Shown here piece after piece: positions 11,584 through 22,406 of a stretch of 40,236 nucleotides of DNA. The stretch comes from Gryganskiella cystojenkinii (taxonomy: Eukaryota; Mortierellomycota; Mortierellomycetes; Mortierellales; Mortierellaceae). The position numbers and the translations under genes are program-made. The stretch's first letter is position 1, and every line of letters starts with the position of its first letter. The notes under the pieces are model-generated. The model worked only from the letters and a program-made list of their open reading frames with translations, had not been told where the DNA came from and made no database searches. The stretch is taken from contig JAAAIG010000068.1 in assembly GCA_015852425.1 (NCBI GenBank), positions 38,381 through 78,616 on the forward strand. Reading direction: 5' to 3'.

Positions 11584-13269
11584 TCAAACATATAGTTTTT
11601 TCTTGCCTGGTCGGGTCCTCTTTTTGAGTTTTTTGGAGCGGAGAAAAGCAGGGATCCTCTGGGCCATGAAACCGCCTTGACCCCCCTTCTTGGCATATTC
11701 CTTATTGAGCGACTTGCGATCTGGCTTGAGAATCTCCTTGTCTATTCGAGATACATACAGTTAAAATAAAAAAAGACAATGAGTCCGACGATTGTGGATT
11801 GAGCGATGTCGGTAATACTTTTTGTAAAGGAGAATGAAAAAAGGTAAGGAAACAGAGCGGCTCACTGCCCTTTTATAGTTCCTTCATTTCGTAAAGTCAT
11901 TAATAAATTGAACCAATGCAAAAGGCAAACCGAAGTTGACTGTACCTGGTTTGCCCTTGAGCTGCTCTTTTGAGAGTTTCCTGATGACACCTTCCTTTCG
12001 AAGCCGGTTATCCATGCGATGCAGAACTGTGAGCAATCGACGTTGTCGTTTCGGGTAGATGTCGTTCAATCGGAACTCTGCCAGCGTCAGACTGAATGGT
12101 GTCGCAGTCAAGTCCTGAGCCTGTTGTCCGTTGGCAAAGAGTCCAGCCAGTCCTTGTCCCTGTGTGCCGTTGACTGCATCTTGAGGCAAAGAACCCTTTC
12201 GAGCAAAGTTCGTGGGCAAGGTCATGGACGAGGAAGTGGTGTCAAAGAGCGAGACTACAGAATTGCGATTGATTGTCTTGTTCTTTGAAGACTTTAGTGT
12301 TTTGTGAGAATCTGTCTTGGAGTCTGCTCCTGAGCCAGGAGCCAAAGGCGGGGTCGCCTTTGAGGAGCGAGTCGATTGTGAAGAGGGTATCGTTGTAGCA
12401 GCTGCTCCCAAGGAAGATCGACCATTGAGCGGCGGCAAGGCAGAGGAGGGCTGCTGTCTGGGAGTGAGTCGAGGCGAGGATTGCGGAGAGGCTATTGGAG
12501 AGAGAGTAAGAACAAGTCTGTCCGGGGTGCCTGTGGAATTATCGCTGTGGTGTCTTTGCGGAGTGTCTCCGTTCTTGTTATTATGAGAAGAGGGTAGAGA
12601 GAGAGGGGCCATGTTATCGATTGCGATCGAGGACGGAGCAGAAGCAGAGGAAGAGACAGAAGAGGTCGAGGTCGGCCTATTGGTACTCAAGGATTGTGTC
12701 AAAGGAGGGAGACCAGGCGAGGTAGGAGGACTGTTGGAGGGTGATTGACTCGGGGACTGAGTTGGGGAGGGCATGGGTGAAGCCATCAATGCGGCCGAGA
12801 CCTCGTTCGCGTGCAGATTAGGCGTTGAAAGAGAACGGACCCCTCCTGGAGCTGATGCGGAGGAGAGGTAAGGGTTATTGTTGACTGTGGACGAGTTGTT
12901 GCCAGCAGTGACAGTTCGTTTTCGAGTTGAGGAGGAGGAGGAGGGCTGAGACGTGTTTGAAGATGTGTTGATGGGTGCTAGATCACTATCACTGTCATCT
13001 TGATCTTCATCATCATCCAGTTCATCCTGGGGCAGGGAAGAAGAAGATGGCGACTGATCGGAGAGCGTGAAGAAGGTCGAGGGGATGACTGGACGCGCTG
13101 CTGTTGTTGCTGCTTGTTGCTGCTGCTGCTGTTGTTGTTGTTTTTGCTGCTGTAATAGTTGCTTCGAGGGCTGCTGTTGTTGCAGTTGTTGCTGATGCAG
13201 TTGTTGCTGTGGTGGTGGTGGTGTTGGTGGTGGTGATGGTCCAGTCGGAGCTGGTGTTGATGGGGACAT
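11584..13269 (-). CDS. Uncharacterised Ser/Pro/Gln-rich protein with conserved-looking basic C-terminus
   Basis: Two exons (13269-11946 and 11741-11584) encode 493 residues. The intron has donor gtacag and acceptor aatag, and frame is kept. Residues 1-345 are disordered: Pro and Gln runs near 15-55, an acidic block (DELDDDEDQDDSDSD), and many SP/TP sites (SPMPSPTQSPSQSPSNSPP) that would suit proline-directed kinases. The last 105 residues are quite different and dense in K/R: FSLTLAEFRLNDIYPKRQRR, MDNRLRKEGVIRKLSKEQL, then after the junction KEILKPDRKSLNKEYAKKGG and a Lys/Arg-rich end. This folded C-terminal part is probably the functional domain. Nucleic-acid binding or nuclear localisation is suggested by charge only. 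I do not recognise the family. Confidence 0.75.
13105..13215 (-). repeat. CAG/CAA (polyglutamine) microsatellite in coding sequence
   Basis: Interrupted CTG/TTG trinucleotide tracts (CAG/CAA on the coding strand) encode glutamine runs near the N-terminus of the adjacent protein. The mixed CAG/CAA composition suggests selection for polyQ rather than a recent pure expansion. Confidence 0.8.
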
Positions 13270-14170
13270 TGTGTAGATGATAAGGTGCTGTGATTCGAGC
13301 CAGGAAAGAGAGGCAAGGCAGAGGCAAGAGGGAGAGTGAAGGGGAGAGAGAAAGGGACGGATACACGGCGATTATTTACTACGATTATTATTGTTATGAT
13401 GTGGGTGCAGAGTGCATGAATGAGACAAAGGAGGTCGATTTTGTTTTCGCTGTGCCTTTTCTCCTTTGAATGTGGAAAAGAAAAGAAGGAAAGAGGGGAA
13501 CAATTGAATGAATGAAAAAGAAGAAAAAAGGACGGAAAAGAGTAGATATGAAAGAAATGAAGGGAGGGAGAGGCAAAGTTTTTAATTGTTTGTCAATGGG
13601 AGGGGGGAGAGGATTAATTCTGGGGCGGAAAGAAGGAAGGAAGGGAATAATAATGAATAATGAAAGAAAAGGATCCATGCGACACCCTCCTCTGCACTAC
13701 AGCTTCAAGGGTGTCCAGCTTAAATGCGACACGTGACTCACGCCTCTACATCGGGTGGTTGTGCAAGAACAAAAGGGATTTTTTTTTTTCCTTTTTTTTT
13801 ATTTTATTGAAAGAACAAAAGGACGAAGAAGAAGACACCCACGCATCCACGGCTTCGACTCTAGAGCGTAGAGTGCATTACAGAGTACAAAAAGGACAGA
13901 GGATCATGGCAAAAAAGTGTTTTTTGCCACCAATTTTTCTTTCCTCTTCAAGACCAACGTTTCAATGAGACAACCAGCGCAGGTTTGAGTGGCTGCACAG
14001 ATAGCGCCCTCTTTCTCTGACTGACTGGCAGCCTGTCTTCCCCCCTCCACAAACTCCTTTTTTTTATTCTTTGCAAAGAATCCTTCGTTGCAAACTGCTC
14101 TCCCACATGTCCATGTAAATTAGAATATCCTCTTGTCAATCACCATCACTCAATCATTCATAAAAAAGCC
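13270..14170. promoter_or_regulatory. Divergent promoter region with overlapping E-box and AP-1/Gcn4-like site
   Basis: This 901-bp region sits between divergent starts at 13269 (minus) and 14171 (plus). At 13730-13740 CACGTG (13730-13735) overlaps TGACTCA (13734-13740), which together match bHLH and bZIP core sites. Purine-rich tracts (gggagag, gaagga repeats) fill 13320-13660, and long T runs lie at 13782-13805. No gene is visible. Site identity is by consensus only. Confidence 0.45.
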
Positions 14171-15745
14171 ATGGCCCCTGTCAAGACTCGATCCTCCATG
14201 GGTCGTCATCACAACAACAGCTCAAATAACAACAGCGATGCATCCACAAACTCAAAAACTACGACCAACAAAAAGTCTAAACTCCATTACAAGGCCGACC
14301 CAGAGGACAGTCAGGACGACGATGACTTTTACGGCATGCGCGAACTCAAACATCAACTCGCCGGCATGAACCTCTGTCTAAAGGACACTCGAGGCGACGG
14401 CAATTGTCTCTTTCGTGCATGCGCAGATCAGTTTACGGGCACCGACAAGGACCATGCGATCCTGCGTCAGGAAGTCTGTTCCTACATCGAGCAGAACGCT
14501 GACCATTTCGTCGCCTTTCTCGACAACGAGACCGTCGAAGCCCATGTCGCCCAGATGCGGAAAAACGGAACCTATGGAGGCAACATTGAGCTCGTCGCGT
14601 TTGCGAGGATGAAAAGGATTGACGTCCGCGTATATCAACCCGGATTCATTTACGTTATCGAGGGAGTCGACGTAAAGAAGGAAGGATCGTCATCCGGACA
14701 ACGACCCGTCATGCACATTGCGTAAGTAAACACTGGTTATGGTTGGAAAAAGAAAGAAAGAAAAGGGACAGGGTCATTTAACTGCGCCTCGCTGCTCGTT
14801 TCTTGCCACATGCATTTTTTTTTTAGGTACCACTCCTGGGAACACTACTCTTCGATCCGGAATATTGACGGACCTCACGAGGGACTACCAGAGATCAACC
14901 CAAGACCTGTACAACAACAACCCCTCAAAAAACTCACGGATCAGGATCCCCCTCGTGAAATTGAAAAACTGATCATGAGGATCTCTGGTGTCAAAGATCT
15001 GGCCAAGGTCCGACAAGTCATGGAGAAGCACCAGGGTGACCAGAACGAGATTTATAACGAGCTTGCGGAATGGAACTATCAGCAAAATGCAGAAAGTGGA
15101 GCAGAAGATGATGACGAGACACACGGTAATAGCAAGACTGCAGATACCTCAACAACACTGCAAGAGGAGTTCAAGTCAACGGATCGCGAACAACAGCAGC
15201 AATCGAGGATACCAGGTCAATACCCAACTACCCCTCCCGATAGCTCCAACAAAGGAGGCGTCGAGGAAAAAATCTCTACCGTGACCACTTCCATGTCAGC
15301 CTTGACATCTGCGCCAGCTTCGCCAGGCGCCGATGCGGATGACGAAGGTTCGAATGGACCGGATGTAAGCGACGGCGAAGGGCAAGACTCGCCAAAAATC
15401 CCTTGGTCTCCTGTTCCAGATCGGCAGAGCGAGGTCAAGAAGACGGCAGCTTCAACGATGCAGACTAAAGACAACACCGAATCTGAACAGAAGCTCGTCG
15501 ACATGTCGACCTCGAACATTTCGCCGAAAAAGAGAATGTCGTCGAGGGAAAAGAAGGAGCTCGCTAAACGGAACCAGAAACTGAACCGCAAGAACAGAGA
15601 CAAGGATAAGGCTGGGGCATCTTCGTCCATTCCCGCACCAAACTCGTCATCTTCTTCGACTCTTTCTTCAGCAGCATCCTCGTCCTCCTCGTCTGATACA
15701 CCGGTCAGCAGCAAGAGCAAAACCATGCGGGAACTCTTTGTGTAG
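14171..15745 (+). CDS. OTU-domain deubiquitinase with UBA-like segment (OTUD3-like)
   Basis: Two exons (14171-14721 and 14827-15745) give 489 residues. The OTU cysteine protease domain spans about 65-195. The catalytic loop is DTRGDGNCLFRACADQ, with Asp76 and Cys79, and NGTYGGNIELVAFARMKRIDV sits in the middle of the domain. The catalytic His is in MHIAYHSWEHYSSI (about H190); this motif is formed across the intron and resembles the equivalent HIAYRYGEHYDS of animal OTUD3. A UBA-like helical segment follows (about 230-275: REIEKLIMRISGVKDLAKVRQ, then IYNELAEWNYQ), as in OTUD3. The tail is acidic, then has a Lys/Arg-rich patch (SSREKKELAKRNQKLNRKNR) and a Ser run. It should cleave ubiquitin chains. 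The start has a good context (gccATGG). Confidence 0.92.
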
Positions 15746-16133
15746 CTTGGTCTCGGCTGTAATCTGAATTTTGCTTTCCCCTATGTCTTTATTCCCCCAC
15801 TGTGTCATTATGCTTCCAACATTCTTGGTTCTTCCTTGCATCACCATCTGTACTCTACTAAACGTCAATAATATCGAAAACAACACCGACAAATCCTCAA
15901 TCCTTGGGATTTTTTTATTTTTTTATTTTTTTCTTTCTTGATTTTTTGAGTATATTACCGAGATGAACGAGTAAAGGAGTGAAGAAATAAACGAAAGAGA
16001 GACAAAAAAAAACAAAAGATGGGAGAGATCGATGTAAACAAAGGGAAGTGTTCTTTTTGTAAAGTCGTTGTAGTCGTCACTCCAATGATACTTTGGTATC
16101 GGGTACGGGTTTCTATGAGACCATATCGATGCT
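15746..16133. other. Convergent 3' flanks of OTU gene and RBX1
   Basis: This 388-bp spacer lies between converging stop codons. It contains T-rich tracts around 15909-15945 and no coding sequence. It presumably holds the 3' UTRs and poly(A) signals of both genes. Confidence 0.5.
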
Positions 16134-17103
<970 letters not shown>

Positions 17104-17572
17104 TGTAATGTTTTGAGGGTTGGAGAGGGGGGTTGTTTAACAAAAGAGAGACTTCCGGCTTTTCGGCTTTCCTGCGACTGGTCTGTTCCGGGGTATGTGT
17201 TGGATGAAGATGGAAAGGGTGATGAATAACAGCGGTGGCAAAGAGAAAAAAGGCAAAGTGACGGGAACAACAAAAAACAAGCGCGAGTTTGGTGAAATGA
17301 GGCAATGCAGAAAGGGGACCACAGCGATTGCCACCATTTGATCACGTGAATATCTCGGGTGACGTGGTTGCACCAAGGACGAGAAAGCAGTCCCTGGAAT
17401 GGACTCTTGGACCGCAAGATGATGAACGGTATCACTTTGTTCATCACCCTTCACCTTCTTTTTACCTCGTAAAACAAGACAAAAGGACAGGAAACTCGCT
17501 TTCAAAGACATATCCCCTCTGCTTCCTCTCGTCGTCTATCCATACCACCTTCTTTACGTTTGAATAACGACC
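17104..17572. promoter_or_regulatory. Divergent promoter, RBX1 / ChAPs gene
   Basis: This 469-bp region lies between divergent start codons. It has a CACGTG E-box at 17343-17348, about 240 bp from RBX1 and 225 bp from the ChAPs gene. It also has C/T-rich leader sequence (tatcccctctgcttcctctcg at about 17510-17530) before the plus-strand ATG. No TATA box is seen. The binding factor is unknown. Confidence 0.45.
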
Positions 17573-20500
17573 ATGGGTGACAATCTGCGCGACATTCCAG
17601 AGTTTATCGAACGCGAACTCGGCGAGTCTCTTCAGGCTAGAACCGACGCTCTTGGTAACCCATCCATCTACTCCTTCTACTCCATCTACTCCACAATGCA
17701 CAACTACCAGCTTCCTCTTTTGCTGCCAAAGGGTGATGAAAGGAACCCACCGACTTGCTCACTCCTTCTTGACACTTGTCCTTCATCAACCAAAAAACAA
17801 TAAAATAAATAGGCACGTTCAAGGAACTCGGCGCCCCTGACCTGTGTCACATCATCAAGGTCAATGTCAAGCCTGCGCTCAAGGAGGTAACAGGACGAGG
17901 ATGAGCTTATTTTATTTTTACATATAGCACAGAGACTGCTGGACTTGGACTGACAGTTGGTTTGTCAAGGAACGAAGGGGGCATTCACATCTCGGACTCA
18001 CCCTACTCATTTTCACCTCTCATCATTTAGACAAGCTCCTACCATTACGTCTCTGGTATCGATGCGTCGTCCTCTGCAAGTCTCGCAGCTTACCTCAACT
18101 CTTTGACCTATGCGATCGTACGTTGTGTGGATGCTTCCATTCGATCATCTCCTCTGTTATTTCCCCTTTATTTGCCCTCAGTGATGGAAATGGTCTTCAG
18201 CTCGACCAGAAACAGCCCACGTTCTTTTCTTTTTTTTTTTCGTCGTTCAAAGAAACGCCTCTCCTCAAACCTTTTTTTTTTTTGAATTTGCTCATTGATT
18301 TTCTACATTCTATTTCTGTCGCCCCTATTTTAGTGCGTCTTTTTTTTTTTTTCTCTTTTCTCTTTGCATGGTTTAACGTTCTTTTGTCCCATTCTTCCTT
18401 CTATAACGACATTCTTAGGACGAATCTCACGCATGGTTCTCAAAGGGAGCGACCTGGCGTATCCGATCGGGCGTTTACTGGCAAGTGTCTAGGATGACAG
18501 GATCTCGCACGGAGCTTTTCACAATAACAACATGGGACTGACCCGACATGATCTTGACCCTCTATTTTTCTCTCATGATCCGTTTACTTTTTTTCTTCTT
18601 CTTCAACAGCTGTTACAATGCTTTTTCAAGAGTCGATGTTCGCGTCGAGGTCAAGATCCCCGGAGGAGTCGAGAGCTATGCCGTCAACGTTCGTGGAGAG
18701 AGGTAAATGACCTCAGTCCAATGCTAATGCCGTGTGATACTTCGAATGAAAATGGATGTTGACAGATATCTGTCCCTGTTGCACTAATTTTTTTTAATAG
18801 ACAAGAAGCGACAGCCGAAATCTGGCAAGAGACTTATGTGACAGCTATGCTCAGATCTATCTTGTACTCGGACGACCCCAACTACCGCATCCCTGGATTC
18901 AGAAAACTGGATCCTATTCCTGACATCGCAGCCGAGGCTCGATTCTTCGAGGCGGCTGAACAAATGTTTTTCCGAGGCTGGCTCCTTGGAAGCAACCCCG
19001 AGATTCAGGTTCCTACCATCGTCAACAACCATCTCACCGCTGCCATCATGAAGTATTGCTCCGAGAGTTTCCGATTTGATCTTGCAGTAAAGTTCTTTGA
19101 AAAACTTTTCAAGCAGGAACCCGAGGTCGCCTCGTTACTCGCACAGTCGTACATTGGAACTGGTATGACTACTTTTTTTATCTCGAATCGCGACGCACCG
19201 ACTCATTCAGTTGTTGCATTTTATTGCACGACTATTATTAACAATTCTTTCTCGTCATCGTTCAATCTGTAGACGAGGAACTGAAGGCGATCAATGTTTT
19301 GTACGAGGCGTTGAAGCAGTTTCCCCAGAGTTATGCTTTGCTCCATGTCCAGGCCGACTTTTTGCGCGGCAAGGGCAAACTGGAGATGGCTTTGCGTTTG
19401 GCCAAACAGGCCGTTAACTGTGCCCCCTCGGAGTTTATAACGTGGGCAAAGTTGACCGAGGTCTACATCGATCTTGGTGACTATGAGAGCGTAGGTGTCC
19501 TAATACCAGACTGGATCGGACTTTTTTGACTTTAGAGAAGAAAATGAACTCTAATATGTGATGGTTTTTTGATATAGGCCCTCCTCACTCTCAATTCTTG
19601 CCCCATGTTTACATTCAATGAGCGTGATCTTCAGAGAATGCCCAAGCCCGCCAAGGCTCATTTGCCTATCCGCAACGACATTGACCTTAGCCTCATCGAT
19701 GATGAGACTGGGCGCGAGCATGAGGTGAAAGCTCACAACATATGCGAGTTTGATACTGAGCCATTTATGCCGCCAGCTTATTAACCATCACTCATATTGA
19801 TCCACACAACTATCTAGGCCGACCCTGCCTTGTTGCGCTTGCCTGCTCCTTCTCTGCGTGGAACTTTTTCCAGTGCTTACAGCATGTTGACTCGTCTTGT
19901 TTCCAAGATTGGATGGGACGAGCTCTTGCGTTGCCGGTCATTGGTCTTCGTCATGGAAGAAGAATACAGAATGCAAAAGGAGGCCGAAGAGAGCAACAGA
20001 AAGGGACCCAAGCATGTCGCGCAACAACAACCAGAAGTCATTGATGTTCCTTCCAGAGATCAGCTTCTCTCGCCTAATGGAACGCCTATCCCCATCATCA
20101 AGATCTCGACCGAGTCTGAGCGTGAACGAGAACAAGAAGAGGCTGACGAGGAAGAACGCGCCAAGGCTGTCGAGGCAGAGGCCGCTGCCGCTGCTGCCAA
20201 GGTTTCAGAAGAGAATGCCGATCAGTCCCTGGAGGATATCAAGTTGGATAACATCTCGCTTAGTAGCGACAAGAACCAGGACGAGGCTGCTGAAAAGAAT
20301 GCTGAGGAAACCCCGGAAACGGTCAACGGCGACGAGGTCGAGACGATCCAGGAGGAAGATGTTCATGCTAATGTGAACCGCAAGACGATTGAGAAACCAA
20401 GTCAGGCGGCTGCTTCTGAGGAAGAGGAGGAAGAAGATGAGATCGAGATGTCTTTCTCTTTCAGTAACAAGCGCCTTTGCGATCGCTGGTTGGATAACCT

Positions 20501-21090
20501 GTTTATGGTCCTTTACGAGGATCTCCGTCAATACACGATCTGGCGCGCAGAGGTTCAACATTTCCGATCTGTTCAGGCTCCTTACCGCAAATCCGGAACT
20601 GACTGGGAAATTTACGGAGACCTTGCAACTCGACTTCACCACAGAGAGGAGGCCAAGGATGCGTACCAGAGATGTGCAGAACAAAAGTTTTCAGCCAAAG
20701 CCTTGGTTAGACTTTTGGAGATTTACGCTGATGAGGGTAACCTCCACAGAGCAATGGAGGTCGCCATCAAGTTGTGTGTTTACCACGAGCGCTGGTACCA
20801 TGAGACTATTGTAAGTTTTGATGATATTGTCATATTATACTGGCTTGCTTTGTTTTGCTTTACATGTAAGAAAACTTGAAACTGACGACGTGGTTTGCAA
20901 TCATCGACTTTTTTTTTCGCAGTACCCCACGGCAATCGCACACAATTTGAACAAGCTGATTCAAACGGATGGATTGGCCAAGGTCGAAAACACGTTGCTG
21001 GCACTCAACACCTCGCCGGCGGTCTTGAAGTTGATGATGCGGTACATGACCAGGGCAAAGACCTTCAGCGTCCCTGGATATAGCCGTTAA
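17573..21090 (+). CDS. Chs5-Arf1-binding protein (ChAPs family: Bch1/Bud7/Chs6)
   Basis: Ten exons: 17573-17654, 17813-17886, 18031-18117, 18419-18480, 18610-18702, 18801-19162, 19273-19490, 19578-19724, 19818-20810 and 20923-21090. They encode 761 residues, against roughly 720-750 in yeast members. ChAPs are exomer cargo adaptors at the trans-Golgi that export chitin synthase and other proteins. Diagnostic segments are ELGAPDLCHIIK, YHYVSGID, YCCYNAFSRVDVRVEVKIPGG, the TPR-like region ALLHVQADFLRGKGKLEMAL, and KRLCDRWLDNLFMVLYEDLR. Intron 4 uses a GC donor, supported because it joins the conserved YCCYNAF. An acidic insert of about 150 residues (REREQEEADEEE, ASEEEEEEDE) precedes the C-terminal domain. 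A short exon could be missing in the 301-nt intron 3, near 18180-18220 (DGNGLQLDQKQPT is readable), but I found no in-frame splice for it. Confidence 0.9.
18481..18609 (+). other. GC-AG intron of ChAPs gene
   Basis: The donor is gcaagt (strong apart from the GC) and the acceptor is caacag. The junction completes the Cys codon of a family-conserved YCCYNAF motif, and no GT donor nearby gives the same reading. Confidence 0.8.
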
Positions 21091-22406
21091 ACAGGACGGA
21101 TATCTGCTTTAGAAGACACGCGCTCAGGTTAAATCAGTAATAATAAAACGAGAATACCAAGATCACCAGCTGGTGGCGATATGAGAGAATTGTCCTTGCT
21201 TGAGTGCTGAGCATGTTGCGATGGTCCTGAACCTACTCTTCAAGCACCAGGGTCAAATGTCAATAAGGATCATTCCTGCAGTTGAAGGTAGCTACGCCTT
21301 ACTGTTTTATCCGTGACATTTCTCTCTGACGAACATCAGCCCCGTCCTCGAGAGCGCCCCTTGTCGATCTAATTGTAAAAACACCTACCTTTTCTCTCTC
21401 CGTTATTTGTTGCCTTGCTCATTTTCTTTTTTCGTTCCCCTCAACTTGCAGCGCTATATTTTTGCCTGCCTCTCTCATCCCCGCCCGTGGAGGTTTCTTC
21501 AGGTCAATAGGCATAAAAGTATCTCTCTTCCGATTCTTCACTCTTTTATTCACAATTTTGACAGTATTTCGGCCCTCCCTTTCTCTACTCGCTGAATCAC
21601 CCTCAAAGCTACAAAACAAAGTGCGTATTGAACTTACACAGGATAATCGAGCCCACTTTAAGGAAATGAGAAAAAGGCAAAGTAAAGATTGTCGTAATAA
21701 TAGCTGAAGGTCTCGTTGGTATGGTATGAGATTGACACTTTTGTGCGCTGCGGTATTGCCAGCTATGGCAACCGTTCTGCAGGCTACATGGGGGTTGAAA
21801 AGTCATGCTATGGAAGAGATATAGGATGCCATCCAATCTGCAATCCCAACTCTCAATCGACCTCTGTGACCTACCCCCGTCTCTCTAACAACACAGACAG
21901 GATTAAGTTCGAGTCCTGCGGTAAAAATCTCATTCAGACTCCACTCCGTCCAGGCACTGTTTGATAGCATGGAACGTCGCCTGGACCAGATCGCGTCGCG
22001 TTCGAGAAAGATGGAGCATTTTGTGGTTGCAATACGCAGACAGGCGTAGTGGGGTCACTGTCTGCACACATGACCACAATATAGCTCTGTTTTGTACCGT
22101 GAACCCTTGATTCATATTTTTTACTTCTTCGTGTCCATCACTAGTAATGGCCAGCAGTTCCAGCTCCTCGATCGGCTCTCTGACTCGATCCAACAATACT
22201 GAATTGAGTGGGCAGTGCCAACAGTTGCGGGTTCGAAACATGTCCATGTTTCAATGATGCCGTACAATGAGTCGACCGACGGGCGGTGCTGACCTTTTTC
22301 TCTTAGATTCGAGAGATATCATTGCCACCATTTTCAAGCTTGGTCGTTCCTGAAAATATGCACTCACTCCACGCTTCTTTTATTACTGTTGACCATGGCT
22401 TTATAA
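21091..22406. other. Convergent intergenic region, no gene seen
   Basis: This is 1.3 kb between the ChAPs stop and the stop of the penta-EF-hand gene. Short open frames exist on both strands but none has a recognisable domain, consistent codon use or splice structure. No tRNA or other RNA gene could be folded from it. Confidence 0.5.

Noticed and set aside
21893..21922. tRNA T-arm-like sequence (caggattaagttcgagtcctg)
   Set aside because: The stem closes an 11-nt loop rather than 7, and no acceptor, D or anticodon arm could be placed around it.
22225..22240. gggttcgaaac resembling a Pol III B-box
   Set aside because: There is no T-stem and no matching A-box at the right distance.
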